From: Petaurus breviceps papuanus
Lineage: Eukaryota; Chordata; Mammalia; Diprotodontia; Petauridae
Assembly (NCBI GenBank): GCA_028583685.1
Contig: JAMXIF010001253.1
Coordinates: 83,978,212-84,042,211 of the forward strand
Direction of reading: 5' to 3'
DNA length: 64,000 bases
The translations under genes were made by a program, and so were the position numbers. Below the pieces are notes generated by a model. That model was given only the letters and a program-made list of their open reading frames with translations. It was not told the origin of the DNA and made no database searches. Shown here piece by piece: positions 20,840 through 32,264 of this stretch; positions within the stretch are counted from its first letter, which is position 1; each line of letters opens with the position of its first letter.

Positions 20840-22640
20840 TGTGTCATGAAGATGACCAGTAGGGTGGAAGTCTAGAAGAAGACTACTCATGGACAGGAAA
20901 AATTTGGAATAAGCATAGTTAGTATATTTGCATCCTCAAATGGAGGTTCAGCAATGAATTCACCAGACAGAAGAGGAGATTCTCACTGATTCCCTCTCTC
21001 CAGTACTCTCCCTGTGCACTTTCTCCTATTTTGTATTTTCTTTTGTTCTTCCTTTGAGGCTAGAAGAAGACTTACTAAGTAGATTGTGAGTCTGAAATGT
21101 AAAATGTCACTCTGACCTCTTTATCAGTATTTTTTCAGTTACCTTTTTCACTTAAAGTCACTGCAGAACCCATTCCCCCTTTCTTTCATTTCCTTCCCTT
21201 GTCACCATCCTTTTTTCCAGCTCAACATCAATAAATGGTGTGGCAAAATGAGTTGAGGAAGGGACATTTCCAAGCTACAGGTGGGTTTTCAACAAGAAGA
21301 ATGGAAAGAGGAATGTTTGTCGACTATTGCCATGTTTTAGAAAATGTAAGCTTGTCTTTGAATACATAGGACACTTAAGATAGAGACTGCTCCTGTGACT
21401 TTCTTAACACAGAGAAACTCCTTGGTGAGGAAAGGTTGTGATTTACCAAGCTAGTTATCTGTCAGTGATAGAATGGAACTTGAACCTTCTTGGCTCTGAG
21501 GCTGACTTTGTATCTCTTATGCTACATTGACTGTCTGTCTTACATATAGTGTAGCACTGTGAGAATTAGTTGGGGCAAGTGATAATTTTGATATGGTTCC
21601 ATGTCAATGTGTTTCTGATACTGTGCTAGCCCAGAGTATCTAACCTTGATTAGATGAAACTGGATTGTGCTGGTTTCCCCACATTTAAAAAGTTTTCTGT
21701 TAGTTGAGTTATGAATTCTGTGCCATGCAGTAATACATAATTTCATGTTTCATTGCTCTCTTTTGATATATTTTTATTCTGTGATCTTTAATAATAGTGA
21801 ATTCTGTCATTTCTTTTTAGAAATTATTGTGCTACTTTGGTGTACTTTTTAAAGATTATACTTCCTAAAGAGCACACTTTAATAGCTATTAGAGTTATTT
21901 CCACAGCTATCGGTATGGAAAAGTCAAGCATTTGTTTCAAGGATTTTTGAAACTGCAGTGAAGCAGAATTGGTCTCACTAAAGCATGAAGAAAAGTTATC
22001 AAAAGCAAAAAATGAAATCAGAAAATTATACATATAATTTTATTTTTCTTAATTTTTTTGGTTAAGTTTAGTGCATATAATTCACAATTAAGAGGGAGGT
22101 GTATTTTTCATTTTTAAAAGAACAAATCATATATTTTGAAAGCAGTAGGTTTTCCCGCAGATTAATTTTATAACTGTATTGGAAAACTGAATAATTTGAT
22201 ATATGCAGACATGTTCTAGTCATCATCTTGAAAATAGCATAGTCAGGAGCATTTCATACAGTGTTGCCCTTGAAGTAATAGTTCTTGCATTTTTATTGTA
22301 CAGTTTGAATTTTGCACTCATATTTGTTGAATATAAAGGTAGAAAAATTTAATGAAAAAAGAATATATAGTCTCTTTCAGGTTGCTGACACAGCTTTTCA
22401 TTCTACTGTTCCCCAATACCAGATGTTTTGAGGGAGTAGTCTTTTTTCTTTTATCTTCTTAAGCAGATATTTTCTTACCTTGTTTTTCAAGGTTAGGAAC
22501 ATCTTAATATGAATGAACCTAGTTTATCTTCCAGGCCAAATATGCCATCATTCCTTTCTCAGAAAAGTTTTAATAGAGCTAACCTTAACCCTAAATTTGT
22601 GCTCTGTGATAACTGAGCTAGGTGATAATTGTGGATAGCT
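20840..22640. other. No recognised feature
   Basis: Largest unassigned stretch in the left half. An open minus-strand frame near 21824-22033 has no family resemblance and no start or splice context worth calling. AT-rich throughout. Confidence 0.5.
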
Positions 22641-22649
22641 AGTATGAGG

Positions 22650-22885
22650 TAGAAGCAGCTAGGTAGATAGAATGCTGAGTCTGGAGTCAGGAAGACCTGA
22701 GTTCAAATCCAGCATGAGGTACTTACTAACAATGCGATACTAGGCAAGTCTCTTAAACTCTTTATGTCCTAGGTTTTTCATCTGTAAATTGATAATAGCA
22801 TGTTTCTCACAGGTTTCTGTGAGGATCAAATGAGATCATATAGGGAAAGCGCTATGCAAATGTTAGCTGTTATTATTTCATTATA
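22650..22885 (+). mobile_element. Marsupial CORE-type SINE (MIR-like)
   Basis: tRNA-like head (AGCAGCTAGGTAGATAGAAT, B-box GAGTTCAAATCC) followed by a CORE body and a 3' end with GAGGATCAAATGAGATCATA and AAAGCGCTATGCAAATG. Fairly complete. Confidence 0.75.
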
Positions 22886-22988
22886 TAATAACAGTTGACC
22901 CTTTGTATATATGACATTTTAAAAAATGATATTGAATAGGTATTATATCTTTATAGGTATTCTATTACTAATGAAACTGTTTTCTAAA

Positions 22989-23110
22989 TCAGTAGTCTCC
23001 AAAGTAGAATCTCTGCATCCCTAGTGGGACAGTGGCTTAGTTCCAAGAAGTTCGTGATAAATCAGAGGGTAAGAAGATGGGTTGCATCCCATTATTTCTG
23101 TGATAAGCTA
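22989..23110. mobile_element. Possible hAT-type MITE fragment
   Basis: CAGTAGTCTCCAAAGTAGAA resembles the CAGTGNTCTCCAAAG terminus of vertebrate hAT MITEs. The other end was not identified. Confidence 0.25.
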
Positions 23111-23324
23111 ATGAAGGGACTTGTCTCCAGCGCAGTCACACCACCAGTATCATTCATTATTGCCTAACATGCCCACTATACCCCCACCAGTGACTATATA
23201 AAACTCCTAGCCTTCCTCTTTCTATTAACCCCTTAAGGTGGATATAACCCAAGGCGATAAGTACAAGTCCTGTTGGGAAAATCCCCTCCATATACTGCCA
23301 TCATGCCTCTGTTTTTTCCTTCTC

Positions 23325-23445
23325 CAAGTCATCTTCCACACCAGTGCTCTAGGAAATTTTCTCAGAGCTCCAGGTCTGATGGCATTACTCCCCTGCTCAA
23401 TAAACTCCAGTGACTTTCTGTTATTCTGAACCAAATACTGTTTGT
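23325..23445 (+). mobile_element. L2 fragment, sense
   Basis: CTCAGAGCTCCAGGTCTGAT and CTCAATAAACTCCAGTGACT match the L2 3' coding region (family form CTCAATAAACTCCAGTGGCT). Cut off on the right by the next SINE. Confidence 0.65.
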
Positions 23446-23448
23446 TAC

Positions 23449-23690
23449 ACAGGCAGCTAGGTGATGTAGTGGATAGAATACTTGACCTGGAATAAGAAAT
23501 ACCAGAGTTCAAATTTGTCCTGGGACATTTATGTGACTGCCTCACTTTCCTCCGCTTAAAATGCAGATAATAATTGCAGCTATCTCTCAAGGTTGTTGTG
23601 AGAATCGAATGAGATACTCAAAAGTGCTTAACATAGTACCTGGCATATGCTAAATGCTTAATAAATGCTTATTTCCTCCCCCAAACCCCC
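23449..23690 (+). mobile_element. Marsupial CORE-type SINE (MIR-like)
   Basis: Head CAGGCAGCTAGGTGATGTAG, B-box AGAGTTCAAATT, CORE, and 3' end GCTAAATGCTTAATAAATGC. Same type as 22650-22885. Confidence 0.75.
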
Positions 23691-23883
23691 GCTTTTATCT
23701 CATACTTTAAAAATTTATATTTGTATATTTTAAATTCTTTTTCTAGTTTTTGTGTCTCACAATTTACATAATTCTTAGTACAATATTAATAATAGCATTT
23801 ATATAGCATTTTAAGGTTTACAAAGTAGTGATATATTTACATATATGTAATTTTATACATATCATTTGATCCTCTTGACAACC

Positions 23884-24560
23884 TGTAGTGCCAGTGCAGT
23901 ACTTACAGTGCCCACGATCACAATAAAGACCGTGACTAGAAGTATCACAGGACGTTCAATCACAAAATATAACAAACTCCATATAGAGGACAGAACTGAA
24001 GCATTTATTTAGAGACCAGAAAACCAAATCCCAAAACCAGTAAGCCAATTCCATCATAATAATAAAGAAATTAACAAGCCATAGCAGCACAGAGAGTAGC
24101 CATCCTTCAGCCTTCTCACAAACCTATACAAAATCAATATTTACTCCCAAACCTCTCTATCTCCTTGCCTGAGCTTCTCTTTCTCCTACCATCTCGCTAG
24201 TTCTGACTCCCAGCTTCCTCTGACTCTGCTCTACCCTTCAGCAAAACTATTCCCTTCACAGGCTTCATGTGATTACATTCAGCTATTCAGGGGCAGAGTT
24301 TACTTTCTTTTTTTTTTTTTAAATCAATTGGGGTTGACTAACTTGCCCAAGGTTACATGGCCAGTTTTTTTGTGTGTGGGTGTTAAGTATCTGAGGCCGG
24401 AAACTGATCCCGGGTCCTCCCGACTCCAGGGGCAGTGCTCTTACTCACTGCGCCACCTAGCAGCCTCAAGAGTTTACTTTCAAAGAAGGGAAGGTCTTCA
24501 AATTCCCCCCTGAGTTTATTAAGGGTAAGGGAAGATCTTCAAATTCCCATTCCCATCACA
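23884..24560 (-). mobile_element. Solo LTR, related family, with nested SINE
   Basis: On the minus strand it begins TGTGATGGGAATGGG and continues AATTTGAAGATCTTCCCT, close to the start of the LTRs at 5309 and 19730, and ends in CACTACA. It has an exact 5-base duplication CAACC (23879-23883, 24561-24565). A SINE (24308-24468) is inserted in it. The 5' ends agree with the other two LTRs, but the rest is only loosely similar, so it is a related subfamily. Confidence 0.82.
24308..24468 (-). mobile_element. tRNA-derived SINE nested in LTR
   Basis: Antisense of the GGGCAGCTAGGTGG SINE, with its T-run at the left. An exact 13-base duplication AGAGTTTACTTTC flanks it (24295-24307 and 24469-24481). 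This is the youngest layer of the three-layer nest. Confidence 0.92.
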
Positions 24561-24729
24561 CAACCCTTGAAGGTAGGTGCTGTTTTCTCATGTTACAGAT
24601 GAAAAACCTGAGTCTGAGAGGTCAGATGACTTGTTGAGGGTCACATAGCTGGTGTTTGAGGCAGGATCACTACTCAGATCTTCTGACTTCAGAGTTCAGG
24701 ACTCTACACTGCACTGCCTAGCTCCTTGT

Positions 24730-25350
24730 ATATCACTTAATAATAAGCTAATATATATTTATTTCTTACGCATGCTCAAAATTTTTTTCAATAAGAGGTA
24801 ATGAAAAAGAATAGAGATTCCTGCTCTGTCAGGAGAGATGTTTTTGTAATACATAAGTCATTGCTAGGTTCTCTAAATGTTGAAAAATGCAGAATAATTT
24901 GGACTGATAACATTGTCTGTAGAAATGTGTCAAAAATGGAAATTTAGAGTAGAAAAATTTTGTAGATGGAACTTAGAAGAAAATACACTGAAACACTGTA
25001 TTGTTTGAGGGAAAATGTAAAAAGTCTAGCATGTCTACCCTCCTAGTCTCAAAAAGAATCCTCCTCCTTGAGAACCAAAGAACTTGAATTATGATACCAG
25101 GATTCTCTCTGTGTGTCCTATCTGCTTATTTCATATAGAGAAATAAAATATATCACAATAATTTTATTTTTCATCTTTAATATAGGGGTTATTATATCCC
25201 TTCTTTACAGGAGGCTAAGAGGAATAAATATTTGTGAAAAGCTTTGAATTCTAAGAATTGACCTAAAAAGTATAAGATAAAACTATAATCAAGAAGATGA
25301 TACTTAGATTTCTTTTTTTCTGTTTTGATAGTGAGCATGAAAACAACTTG
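24730..25350. other. No recognised feature
   Basis: AT-rich, no readable family. Confidence 0.45.
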
Positions 25351-25359
25351 TATATAAGA

Positions 25360-25545
25360 GTCAGTCAGGTAGAAAGAGTGTCAGCTTTGGAGCCCCCAAG
25401 TATTTGAGTTTGAATCCTGGTTCTTCCAGTTAATACCTTTTATCAATTTAGATGTGTCACAACTCCTGGGCTTCAATTTCCTGATTTGGAAATGAAAGGA
25501 TCAGAGTAGGTTTTAGCTCTAAATTTATGATCCTTTGACCTCTAA
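25360..25545 (+). mobile_element. MIR3-type SINE
   Basis: TCAGCTTTGGAGCCCCCAAG, then GAGTTTGAATCCTGG (B-box) and TTTCCTGATTTGGAAATGAA and TATGATCCTTTGA follow a MIR3 body. Confidence 0.65.
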
Positions 25546-25549
25546 GAAT

Positions 25550-26350
25550 CTTATTGTAGTAACAAACTTAAAATGCATAAAATTAAAATATATTTCACTA
25601 AATGTAACTGAATTATTTTAGGGGGAAGTCTTTTCAAAGTCCATCCAGTACTCTGGGGGAGGGGGGTGGAGAGGGGAATTAATTTTTAACAAGAAAAATA
25701 AGTTTGCTTTCTCTTTCAATTACATTAAATTATTAATATTTAACTATATCTATACAATGATTAATAGTGAGGTAATAAAAATCCATATAGTATCTAGAAT
25801 TTAGGAACAGGAATAGATAGAAGCTGAAAGTACAATTTTATACTAGTTTCATATATAGACAGTGATGATTACTCAAAAACTTTAGCAGGTTGGTTGCTGT
25901 TGTCTGAAAATTATCCTTAAATGAAATAAAAATTAATATTAGTTTCTAGATGAAGGATAGAAATATTCATGGAAACCAACTTTTTTGTGGTTATCTTTAA
26001 TCTTAGTGATGTTAAAGATAATAAAAAAAATCCCTTTTATTTTCCATTTCAATTTGAATCAAGAAGGCAATTAAGACCTTTGTAGATATGTTTAGTGTGA
26101 TGTTAATGTAGCATCAAGTGTTATATAAAATTAAATATATAAAGCTATAGTAGAGTATATCTCTAAAACCTGGATTTACCAGATATATCCAGCTTCTTAA
26201 GGGATGTTTTTAGTGTAATTAAGAAATAAATCTCAGATAGTAAGACATTCATTAATAGCAAATGATTCCATTCGGAAAAGATCTTGGGATTCTGTTAGAC
26301 TATAAGGACAGCATGAGGCTAGAAGATGATAACCTGAAAGTTAACCAAAA
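25550..26350. other. No recognised feature
   Basis: AT-rich; one G-run near 25656-25674. No family recognised. Confidence 0.45.
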
Positions 26351-26362
26351 GTTAACCAAGCT

Positions 26363-26539
26363 TGGGGTGGCTAGGTGGTGCAGTAAATAGAGAGCAAAAG
26401 CCTTGAAATCAAGAGGACCTGAATTCAAATCTGGCCTCAGACACTTAACACAAAAACTGGCCGTGTGACCTTAGGCAAGTCACTTAACCTCAATTGCCCT
26501 ACCTTCCCCCCTTCAAAAAGCAAAAAAAAAGGGGGGGGA
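26363..26539 (+). mobile_element. tRNA-derived SINE
   Basis: GGGGTGGCTAGGTGGTGCAG head, B-box GAATTCAAATC, body CAAGTCACTTAACCTCAATT and A-tail. Flanked by TTAACCAAGCT (26352-26362) and TTAACTAAGCT (26540-26550), one mismatch. Confidence 0.88.
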
Positions 26540-26574
26540 TTAACTAAGCTCACCATAGTGAGCTTAATTTTGAT

Positions 26575-27480
26575 TTTTCTGACATGTATTTTTAAAAGTA
26601 AATTTAAATTGATAATTTATTTTTATGTTATCTGTATTTCCTACTATACTTCTTTCCCTCCCAGAGAGTATCTCATAATGAAGAATAAAAGAGGAAGAAA
26701 AAGGTTAAGTAATACTAATAATCAATACTTCAAAAGAGTCAGATGTTTTATACAGTATTACACACATAGCCCCTCACCTCAGCATAGTAAAGGGAAGTGT
26801 TTCTCATACCTCTCTTTAAGCCCTTTTCATGTATATTATTGTAGTTCATGTATATATGTTGTAGTTATATGTATTAATTTGCTGATTCTCACTTTTTATC
26901 AGTTCATACAAATATTTTCATTCCCCTTTGTATTTATTTATGATCATTGTTTGTTCTAAAATTGATATTACATTACATTCATGCACCACAGTTTGTCTAA
27001 CCATTCCCCAATAGATGATATTTACTTTGTTTCTACTTTTTTGCTGTAATAAAAGGTGCTACTGTAAATATGTTGGTGTGTCTAGAACACTTCTTTGTGT
27101 TGACTTCCTTGAGGTTTTTATCTAGCAATAGGATTTTTAATTCAAAGGGTAGTTTACATTTCAATCACTTACTTAGAATAATTCCAACTGCATTCCAGAA
27201 AGATTAGAGTAATGTATAACTCTACAATACATTAATTTGCCTTGCTTTCCATAATCCCTCCACTGGTGACTAGTTCCATCTTTTGTTTACTTTTCCAATT
27301 TGCCTAGTTGTAAAGTGGAAACTCAAAGTTGTTTTGATTTGCATTTCTCTTTTTTTTTTTTTTTAGTGATTTAGAGCATTCTCTCGAATGGTTATTAGTT
27401 TGTAATTCTTTTGAGAATATACCTTTTGAGGATTTATCTATTAAGTAATCAGGGTTGGATGGTAATCAAGATGAATGGTT
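26575..27480 (-). mobile_element. L1 3'-end fragment, long
   Basis: Antisense L1 3' region: GTTTGTCTAACCATTCCCCA, then CTGTAATAAAAGGTGCTACT and TTTTGATTTGCATTTCTC in the usual order. This is the most complete L1 3' end here. Neither ORF2 nor ORF1 is recognisable. Confidence 0.72.
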
Positions 27481-27494
27481 ATTCAACAGTAGGA

Positions 27495-27600
27495 CAACAT
27501 GTATTTAAGTATCTAAAACATGCTTGGCACTGGGTTAATCACGAAGAAAGATACAAGACAGCCCACTGCTCTCAAGGAACTCATAGCCTTACATATTTCA
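27495..27600 (-). mobile_element. L2 3'-end fragment
   Basis: CATGCTTGGCACTGGGTTAA ... CTCTCAAGGAACTCATAGCC is the antisense L2 tail. Short and diverged. Confidence 0.6.
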
Positions 27601-27604
27601 GATA

Positions 27605-27985
27605 ATTGCCTGTTTCTTGGATATCAGATGCTTAGAGACACTAGATACAAAAATTTGTTTTGTGATTAGCTCTTTCTTTTGCTAGTAGTGTTTATTTCAT
27701 TCATACAAAAACTTTTCAGTTTCATGTAATCTAAATTATTTTCTCTTTGCTGATCCACCTTATTTGGAGACTTATTATGAAAAGTGCTTTTGTAATTTTC
27801 CTATTGGAAGACCATTAAAATTCAGATCACATACTTTCTAATTTTATTGTAGTTTTGGTATAAGGTATTGATCTCAACTTAATTTCTTTGAGATTGCTTT
27901 TCAATTTTCCCAGGATTTTTGGTCAAATAGGGAATTTTCCCCAAGGTAATTAGCATTTTCAAGTTTATCAAAGATTGGGTTAGTG
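27605..27985. other. Possible L1 continuation; otherwise unrecognised
   Basis: GCCTGTTTCTTGGATATCAG and TCTTTGCTGATCCACCTTA hint that the L1 of 26575-27480 continues here past the L2 tail fragment, but the match is too weak to call. Confidence 0.35.
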
Positions 27986-27989
27986 AATT

Positions 27990-28483
27990 CAGTCAAACAA
28001 TAAATAGCATCAACTTACTATGTACCAGGAGCACTGTGGATACAAAAAGAGGAGCTTATATTTCTCTCAAGGAGTCTATACTTTAATATGACTAATGTGA
28101 AAATATATGTAGAGCCTATATCAGTTTGCATGCCATCTTAGAGGAGGGAGGGAAAGGAGAGGGAGAAAATTTTGAACTCAAGTTTGTGGAACTGAATGCT
28201 GTAAATTAAAAATAAATCTTTTTTTAAAAAAGGAACTGTACTCTAACAGAAGAAATAACATTCAAACAAGATCTATCCAAAGCAATCTATGTAAGGGTAA
28301 ATAAGAAATAATTTACTAAGGGAAGGCACTAGGATTAAGAGGGATTGGGAAAGCCTTCCTCTAAAAGATGAGATTTTTAGTTGGGACTTTTAAAAGGAAG
28401 CCAAGGGAAATCACTAAGTTGATTTGAGAAGGGAGAGCATTCCAGGAATGAGGTACATCCAGAGAAAATTGCTGGAGCTCGTC
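27990..28483 (-). mobile_element. L2 fragment interrupted by an L1 tail
   Basis: The left piece (27990-28087) and right piece (about 28235-28483: GGGAAGGCACTAGGATTAAG ... GAGAGCATTCCAGGAATGAG) are antisense L2 3' sequence in the right order. Between them is a short plus-strand L1 tail. The right end meets the HAL1 at 28484. Confidence 0.78.
28088..28234 (+). mobile_element. L1 3'-terminal fragment
   Basis: GTTTGCATGCCATCTTAGAG, a GGAGGGAGGGAAAGG purine stretch, then ATGCTGTAAATTAAAAATAA: the last part of a marsupial L1 3' end with its A-rich terminus, in sense orientation. Very strongly 5'-truncated. Confidence 0.6.
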
Positions 28484-30303
28484 ACTTAAAATTATTGTTT
28501 TTCCATGTAGGAATGTTAATAGTTCAACTTTGGTAAGTTCCTTATGATTTCTTTTCTCTGTTTACCTTCTCATGCTTCTCTTTCTTCTTGTATCTGAATG
28601 TCAAATTTTCTATTCAACTCTGGTTTTTTCATCAAGAATGCTCGAAAGTCCTCTGTTCCACTGAATGACCACATTTTCCCCTGAAACATGATACTCAGTT
28701 TTGCTAGGTAGGTGATTCTTGGTTTTTATCCCAGCTCCTTTGACCTCCAGAATATCATATTCCAAGCCCTTCGATCCCTCAGTGTAGAAGCTGCCAGATC
28801 CTGAGTTATCCTGATTGTGTTTATACAATATTCAAATTGTTTCTTCCTGGCTGCTTGTAATATTCTCTCCTTGATCTGGGAATTTTGGAACCTGGCTATA
28901 ACATTCCTAGGAGTTTTCTTTTTGGTTTTCTTTTTCAGGAGGTGATTGGTGGATTCTTTCAACCTCTGTTTTGCCCTCTAGTTCTAAAACATCAGGGCAG
29001 TTTTCCTTGAGAATTTCTTGGAGAATGATTTCTAGGTTCTTTCCTTGATCATGGCTTTCAGGTAGTCCAATAATTTTTAAATTATCTCTCCTGGATCTAT
29101 TTTCCAGGTCAGTGGTTTTTCCAGTGAGATATTTCACATTGCCTTCCATTCTTTCATTTGTTTGGATCTGTTTAACAGCATCTTGATTTCTCATAAAGTC
29201 ATTAGCTTCCATTTGTTCCAGTCTAATTCTGAAGGAATGATTCTCCTCATTGAGTTTTTGAGATTCTTTTTCCATCTGGCAAATTTGGCTTTTTAAAGCA
29301 TTCTTCTCCTCATTGCCTTTTTGAGCCTCTTTTGCCATTTGAGTTAGTCTATTTGTTAAGGTAGTATTTTCCTCCTGTTGATTCTCATTTTGTAATTTTC
29401 TTGCATTGTTCTCATTTCTCTTCCCAATTTTTCTCCACTTCTCTTATCTGCTTCTTAAGGTCCTCTATGGCCTATAACCAGCTCGTATTTTCCTTTGAAG
29501 CTTTTGGTGCAGGAGTTCTGACTTCACTGTCTTCCTCTTGTTCCATGCTTTGCTCCTTTTTTGTCCCCAAAATAGAAGTCTAATGTTGGAATCTTCTGTC
29601 TGCTTTGTTTCCTTTGCCTGGTCATGTCGCCCCTCAGTCACTTGACCCCTGGGTTTTTTGCCACAGTAGGACTCTGTCACCAGAAAGGGGAGCTTTCATT
29701 CCAGTCGCTGGGGTTTTCTCAGTTACCGGAGGTATTAGATGGGTGCCCTCTTGGAGGCCTCCACAAGCTCTGGCAAGCTGGACACATACCCCAAGACCTC
29801 CACCCTAGACTGCAATCCAGATCCAAGGAGATCAAAGCAAGAGTTGATTACCCCTCAGACTGGTCGCTTGGTCCCCCTACAGTCTCCCGGCCAGGGGCTG
29901 AAGCTGCCACATGGGGGTGGCATGCAGCCGAGGCAGCAGCTTCTCAAAGCCTATGCACTCCCAACTACTTGGTTCCCAAAGTCCTCACTGCATTGACCTC
30001 TCACTTTGTCCTTCGCATCTGTGTGTTGGTAATTCTGGTGATGGCCATAGCTGCTGGTGATCTGGAGTTCCTCCAGCCCCGCCCTGGGGCTAAAACCTCT
30101 TAGTGGAGCTGGGCTCAGCTCCCAGAGTGCTATGCTGGCTGATTCCTTTCAGCCTGCAGGGCTGTCCTCAGCGGGAGATTAGCTTCTCTCTGTCATTTTA
30201 TGGGTTCTGCAGCTCCAAAGTTTGTTCAGAGTTCCCTTTTACATGAATTGGGGAAGGTGGAAGCCATAGCCACGGGAGGACCTGCTTCTACTCTGCCATC
30301 TTC
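28484..30303 (-). mobile_element. HAL1 with intact 5' end, lacking its 3' tail
   Basis: The minus strand starts at the HAL1 5' end (GAAGATGGCAGAG near 30303), carries the 5' untranslated region and all of ORF1, and stops about 85 bases past ORF1 at 28484, so the 0.9-1 kb tail and poly(A) are missing. No target duplication was seen. Loss of the 3' end is unusual for L1-type insertions, which normally lose the 5' end; later deletion or recombination is the likely cause. Confidence 0.85.
28570..29625 (-). pseudogene. HAL1 ORF1 pseudogene
   Basis: Starts at ATGACCAGGCAAAGG (29625) and would end at the TGA near 28570, about 350 codons. In order it shows a basic N-terminal part, a coiled coil rich in E, K, L and Q heptads (about 29190-29400, MAKEAQKGNEEKNALK), the RRM core (NLKIIGLPESHDQGKN, about 29060) and a C-terminal domain (AARKKQFEYCINTIRIT, about 28810-28860). 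Frame changes split it into at least four pieces, so no full product can be made. This matches L1 ORF1p layout. Confidence 0.85.
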
Positions 30304-30304
30304 T

Positions 30305-30405
30305 CTTAATAACATTTTAATCTGGTTCCCCCCACCCTGGGGAATGTTGTGAGCCACATGTGACCTACCAGCTGTGTGTTCAACATTTGTAATCTAGTCT
30401 AGTCT
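30305..30405. mobile_element. hAT-type MITE fragment
   Basis: TTTTAATCTGGTTCCCCCCA and GTTGTGAGCCACATGTGACC match the right half of the family of which 36759-36935 is another copy. The left half is missing at the HAL1 boundary. Confidence 0.45.
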
Positions 30406-30409
30406 ATAT

Positions 30410-30870
30410 TTTATGGAGGAGGAAGATGAGGCTAAGGATCCTAATGACTTATATTGTGTCTAGCTCTAGTTCACTTGTTGGTTTACTTTATCTTCTAAAT
30501 TACAGTTTAAACAAATTTCAGCTAAAATTTAAATTTCAGTTTACAAAAAAAGAAAAGCTATGTGAGGTGACTTGCTACCTTTTTAGAATGGAAAACAAAT
30601 CTTTTGTGTTATATAGTACACTGAATTATCTGCTAAAAACTAAGTCTTCAAAAATTTGAATTAATAAAAGAGAGGGAGGTGAAAAAAACTGACCAATCTG
30701 ATTTAGTAAAAACATGAAATACAAGATAGTTTTAGAAAAATGCAGTATTTTTACTTTGAGCATGATAAACTGAAAAGAGTCCTACATTTACAATCAGTTT
30801 CTAGTATCATGTCGTCTACTATTAGCCGGTATTATTCAGGTATCAATACTAGCTTATCTAAAAGCGAAGT
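30410..30870. other. No recognised feature
   Basis: AT-rich; no family recognised. Confidence 0.45.
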
Positions 30871-30876
30871 GAATTT

Positions 30877-31120
30877 GTTGTTCAGTTGTTTCAGTCATGT
30901 CTAACTCTTTGTGACCCCATTTGGGATTTTCCTGGCAAAGACTCTGGAGTAGTCTGCCATTTCCTTCTCTAGCTCACTTTATATATGAGGAAAGTGAGGC
31001 AAACAAGGTTAAGTGACTTGTCCAGGGTCACCTAGCTACTGTCTGATGTCACATTTGAACTCAGGAAGAATATTCCCGACTCCAGGCCCCTTACTCTATC
31101 CACTGTGTCACCTAACTGTC
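30877..31120 (-). mobile_element. CORE-SINE with RTE/BovB-like tail (MAR1-like)
   Basis: The plus strand starts GTTCAGTTGTTTCAGTCATG, TCTAACTCTTTGTGACCCCA (antisense of the BovB-like tail ACTGAAAC...AGAGTC) and runs through TAAGTGACTTGTCCAGGGTC to ACTGTGTCACCTAACTGTCC (antisense head). Essentially full length. Confidence 0.85.
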
Positions 31121-31249
31121 CACTGAGGTACTGGTTTAATGATTTTTAAAAATATGATTAAAATTTAATTACTACATCAAAACACTAATTCTGTTTACTA
31201 ATCCCAAATTACATTACAATTATGTAATAAAAATAATAGAACATATTAT

Positions 31250-31465
31250 ATATATATACACACACATAATATAGCACTTTAAAGTATCTACATTATATTT
31301 CAACAACCTTGGAATTATAGGTGCAATTATGATCCCACTTTATGGATGAGGCAACTGTGGCAGAGAGAGATTGAATGACTTGCTCAGTCACACAGCTAAT
31401 GTCTGAAGCTGCATTTCAGCATGGGTCTTTCTAACTTCAGGTACAGCACCCTATCCATTGTACAA
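31250..31465 (-). mobile_element. MIR-type SINE
   Basis: GATGAGGCAACTGTGGCAGA, then TGAATGACTTGCTCAGTCAC and ACCCTATCCATTGTACA are antisense MIR. Confidence 0.7.
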
Positions 31466-31794
31466 TTCACATATGTGCTATGATGGAGAGAAAACAATGG
31501 ATTTGAGTCTCAGCTTTGACTTCCTAAAAAATAAGAATGCAGCCAAATATCTTGATCCTCAATATAATGCATTATAATATTAGTATCATTATCTATTTCC
31601 CAGAGATCTTCAATTCAAGCAAACTTATATTGTATGTATATGACATGTAAGTCACAAAGTTGTGGGTAGCAAAACTTAGGATTCAAAACCAAAAATTTAA
31701 TAGTCCCTGACCTCAAGGAGGTTAGTATTCCACTACAGAATATGGTTTGTAAAGTATAAAACTGTGAGCCATTATAAATGATGTATGATATTAC

Positions 31795-31990
31795 AGAAAA
31801 GCAACGAATTTGGAGTCATGGGACTTGAGCTGTGCTCTAGCTAAGACACCTCCTTTCTAGCTGGGTAATCTATTTACTGTTGTGCAAGATGAAGATAATA
31901 CTTGCATTGCCTAATTTCAAAGACTGATGTGATATAAGGTTTACAGATTGCATGGGCAAAACTTATTGCATGGCAAAACTTAAGGAGCTA
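31795..31990 (+). mobile_element. MIR3-type SINE
   Basis: GAATTTGGAGTCATGGGACT, then TTTCTAGCTGGGTAATC and TGTGCAAGATGAAGATAATA follow a MIR body in sense. Confidence 0.55.
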
Positions 31991-32264
31991 TATAAATGTG
32001 TTATTAGCACACACCCTTCCAAAAGTGGAAAGGTACACTTTAGCCTCCCTCTTACCAGATTCTGAGTTGGAAGGGGCCTCAGAACCCATCTTATCTGCCT
32101 ATACCATTTGGAGAACTCAAAAAAAGATTATGAGTTTCTGTGAATGGAAGTAAATTGATAAAACATTATTAAAAACTTGATTGTATAACAACGTCCTATT
32201 TATAAAATGTTGTTAAATATAAAGGTGACTTGCTAGCTGCCAAATTTGAAATCATTATCAGTCA

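Larger units (their letters stand above)
23800..24725 (-). mobile_element. MIR-type SINE split by an LTR
   Basis: The left piece (23800-23883, CATTTTAAGGTTTACAAAGT ... TTTGATCCTCTTGACAACC) and right piece (24561-24725, CAACCCTTGAAGGTAGGTGC ... GATGAAAAACCTGAGTC) are consecutive MIR parts in antisense. The solo LTR between them duplicated CAACC. Confidence 0.75.

Noticed and set aside
22650-23690. CORE-SINE heads as tRNA genes
   Set aside because: They keep A- and B-box-like motifs but not a cloverleaf fold, and they continue into SINE bodies.
29624-30103. 159-codon plus-strand open frame
   Set aside because: It is antisense to the HAL1 5' region, and similar frames recur at 40663-40974 and opposite 56241-56477, so it is a shadow of the element's GC-richer 5' part.
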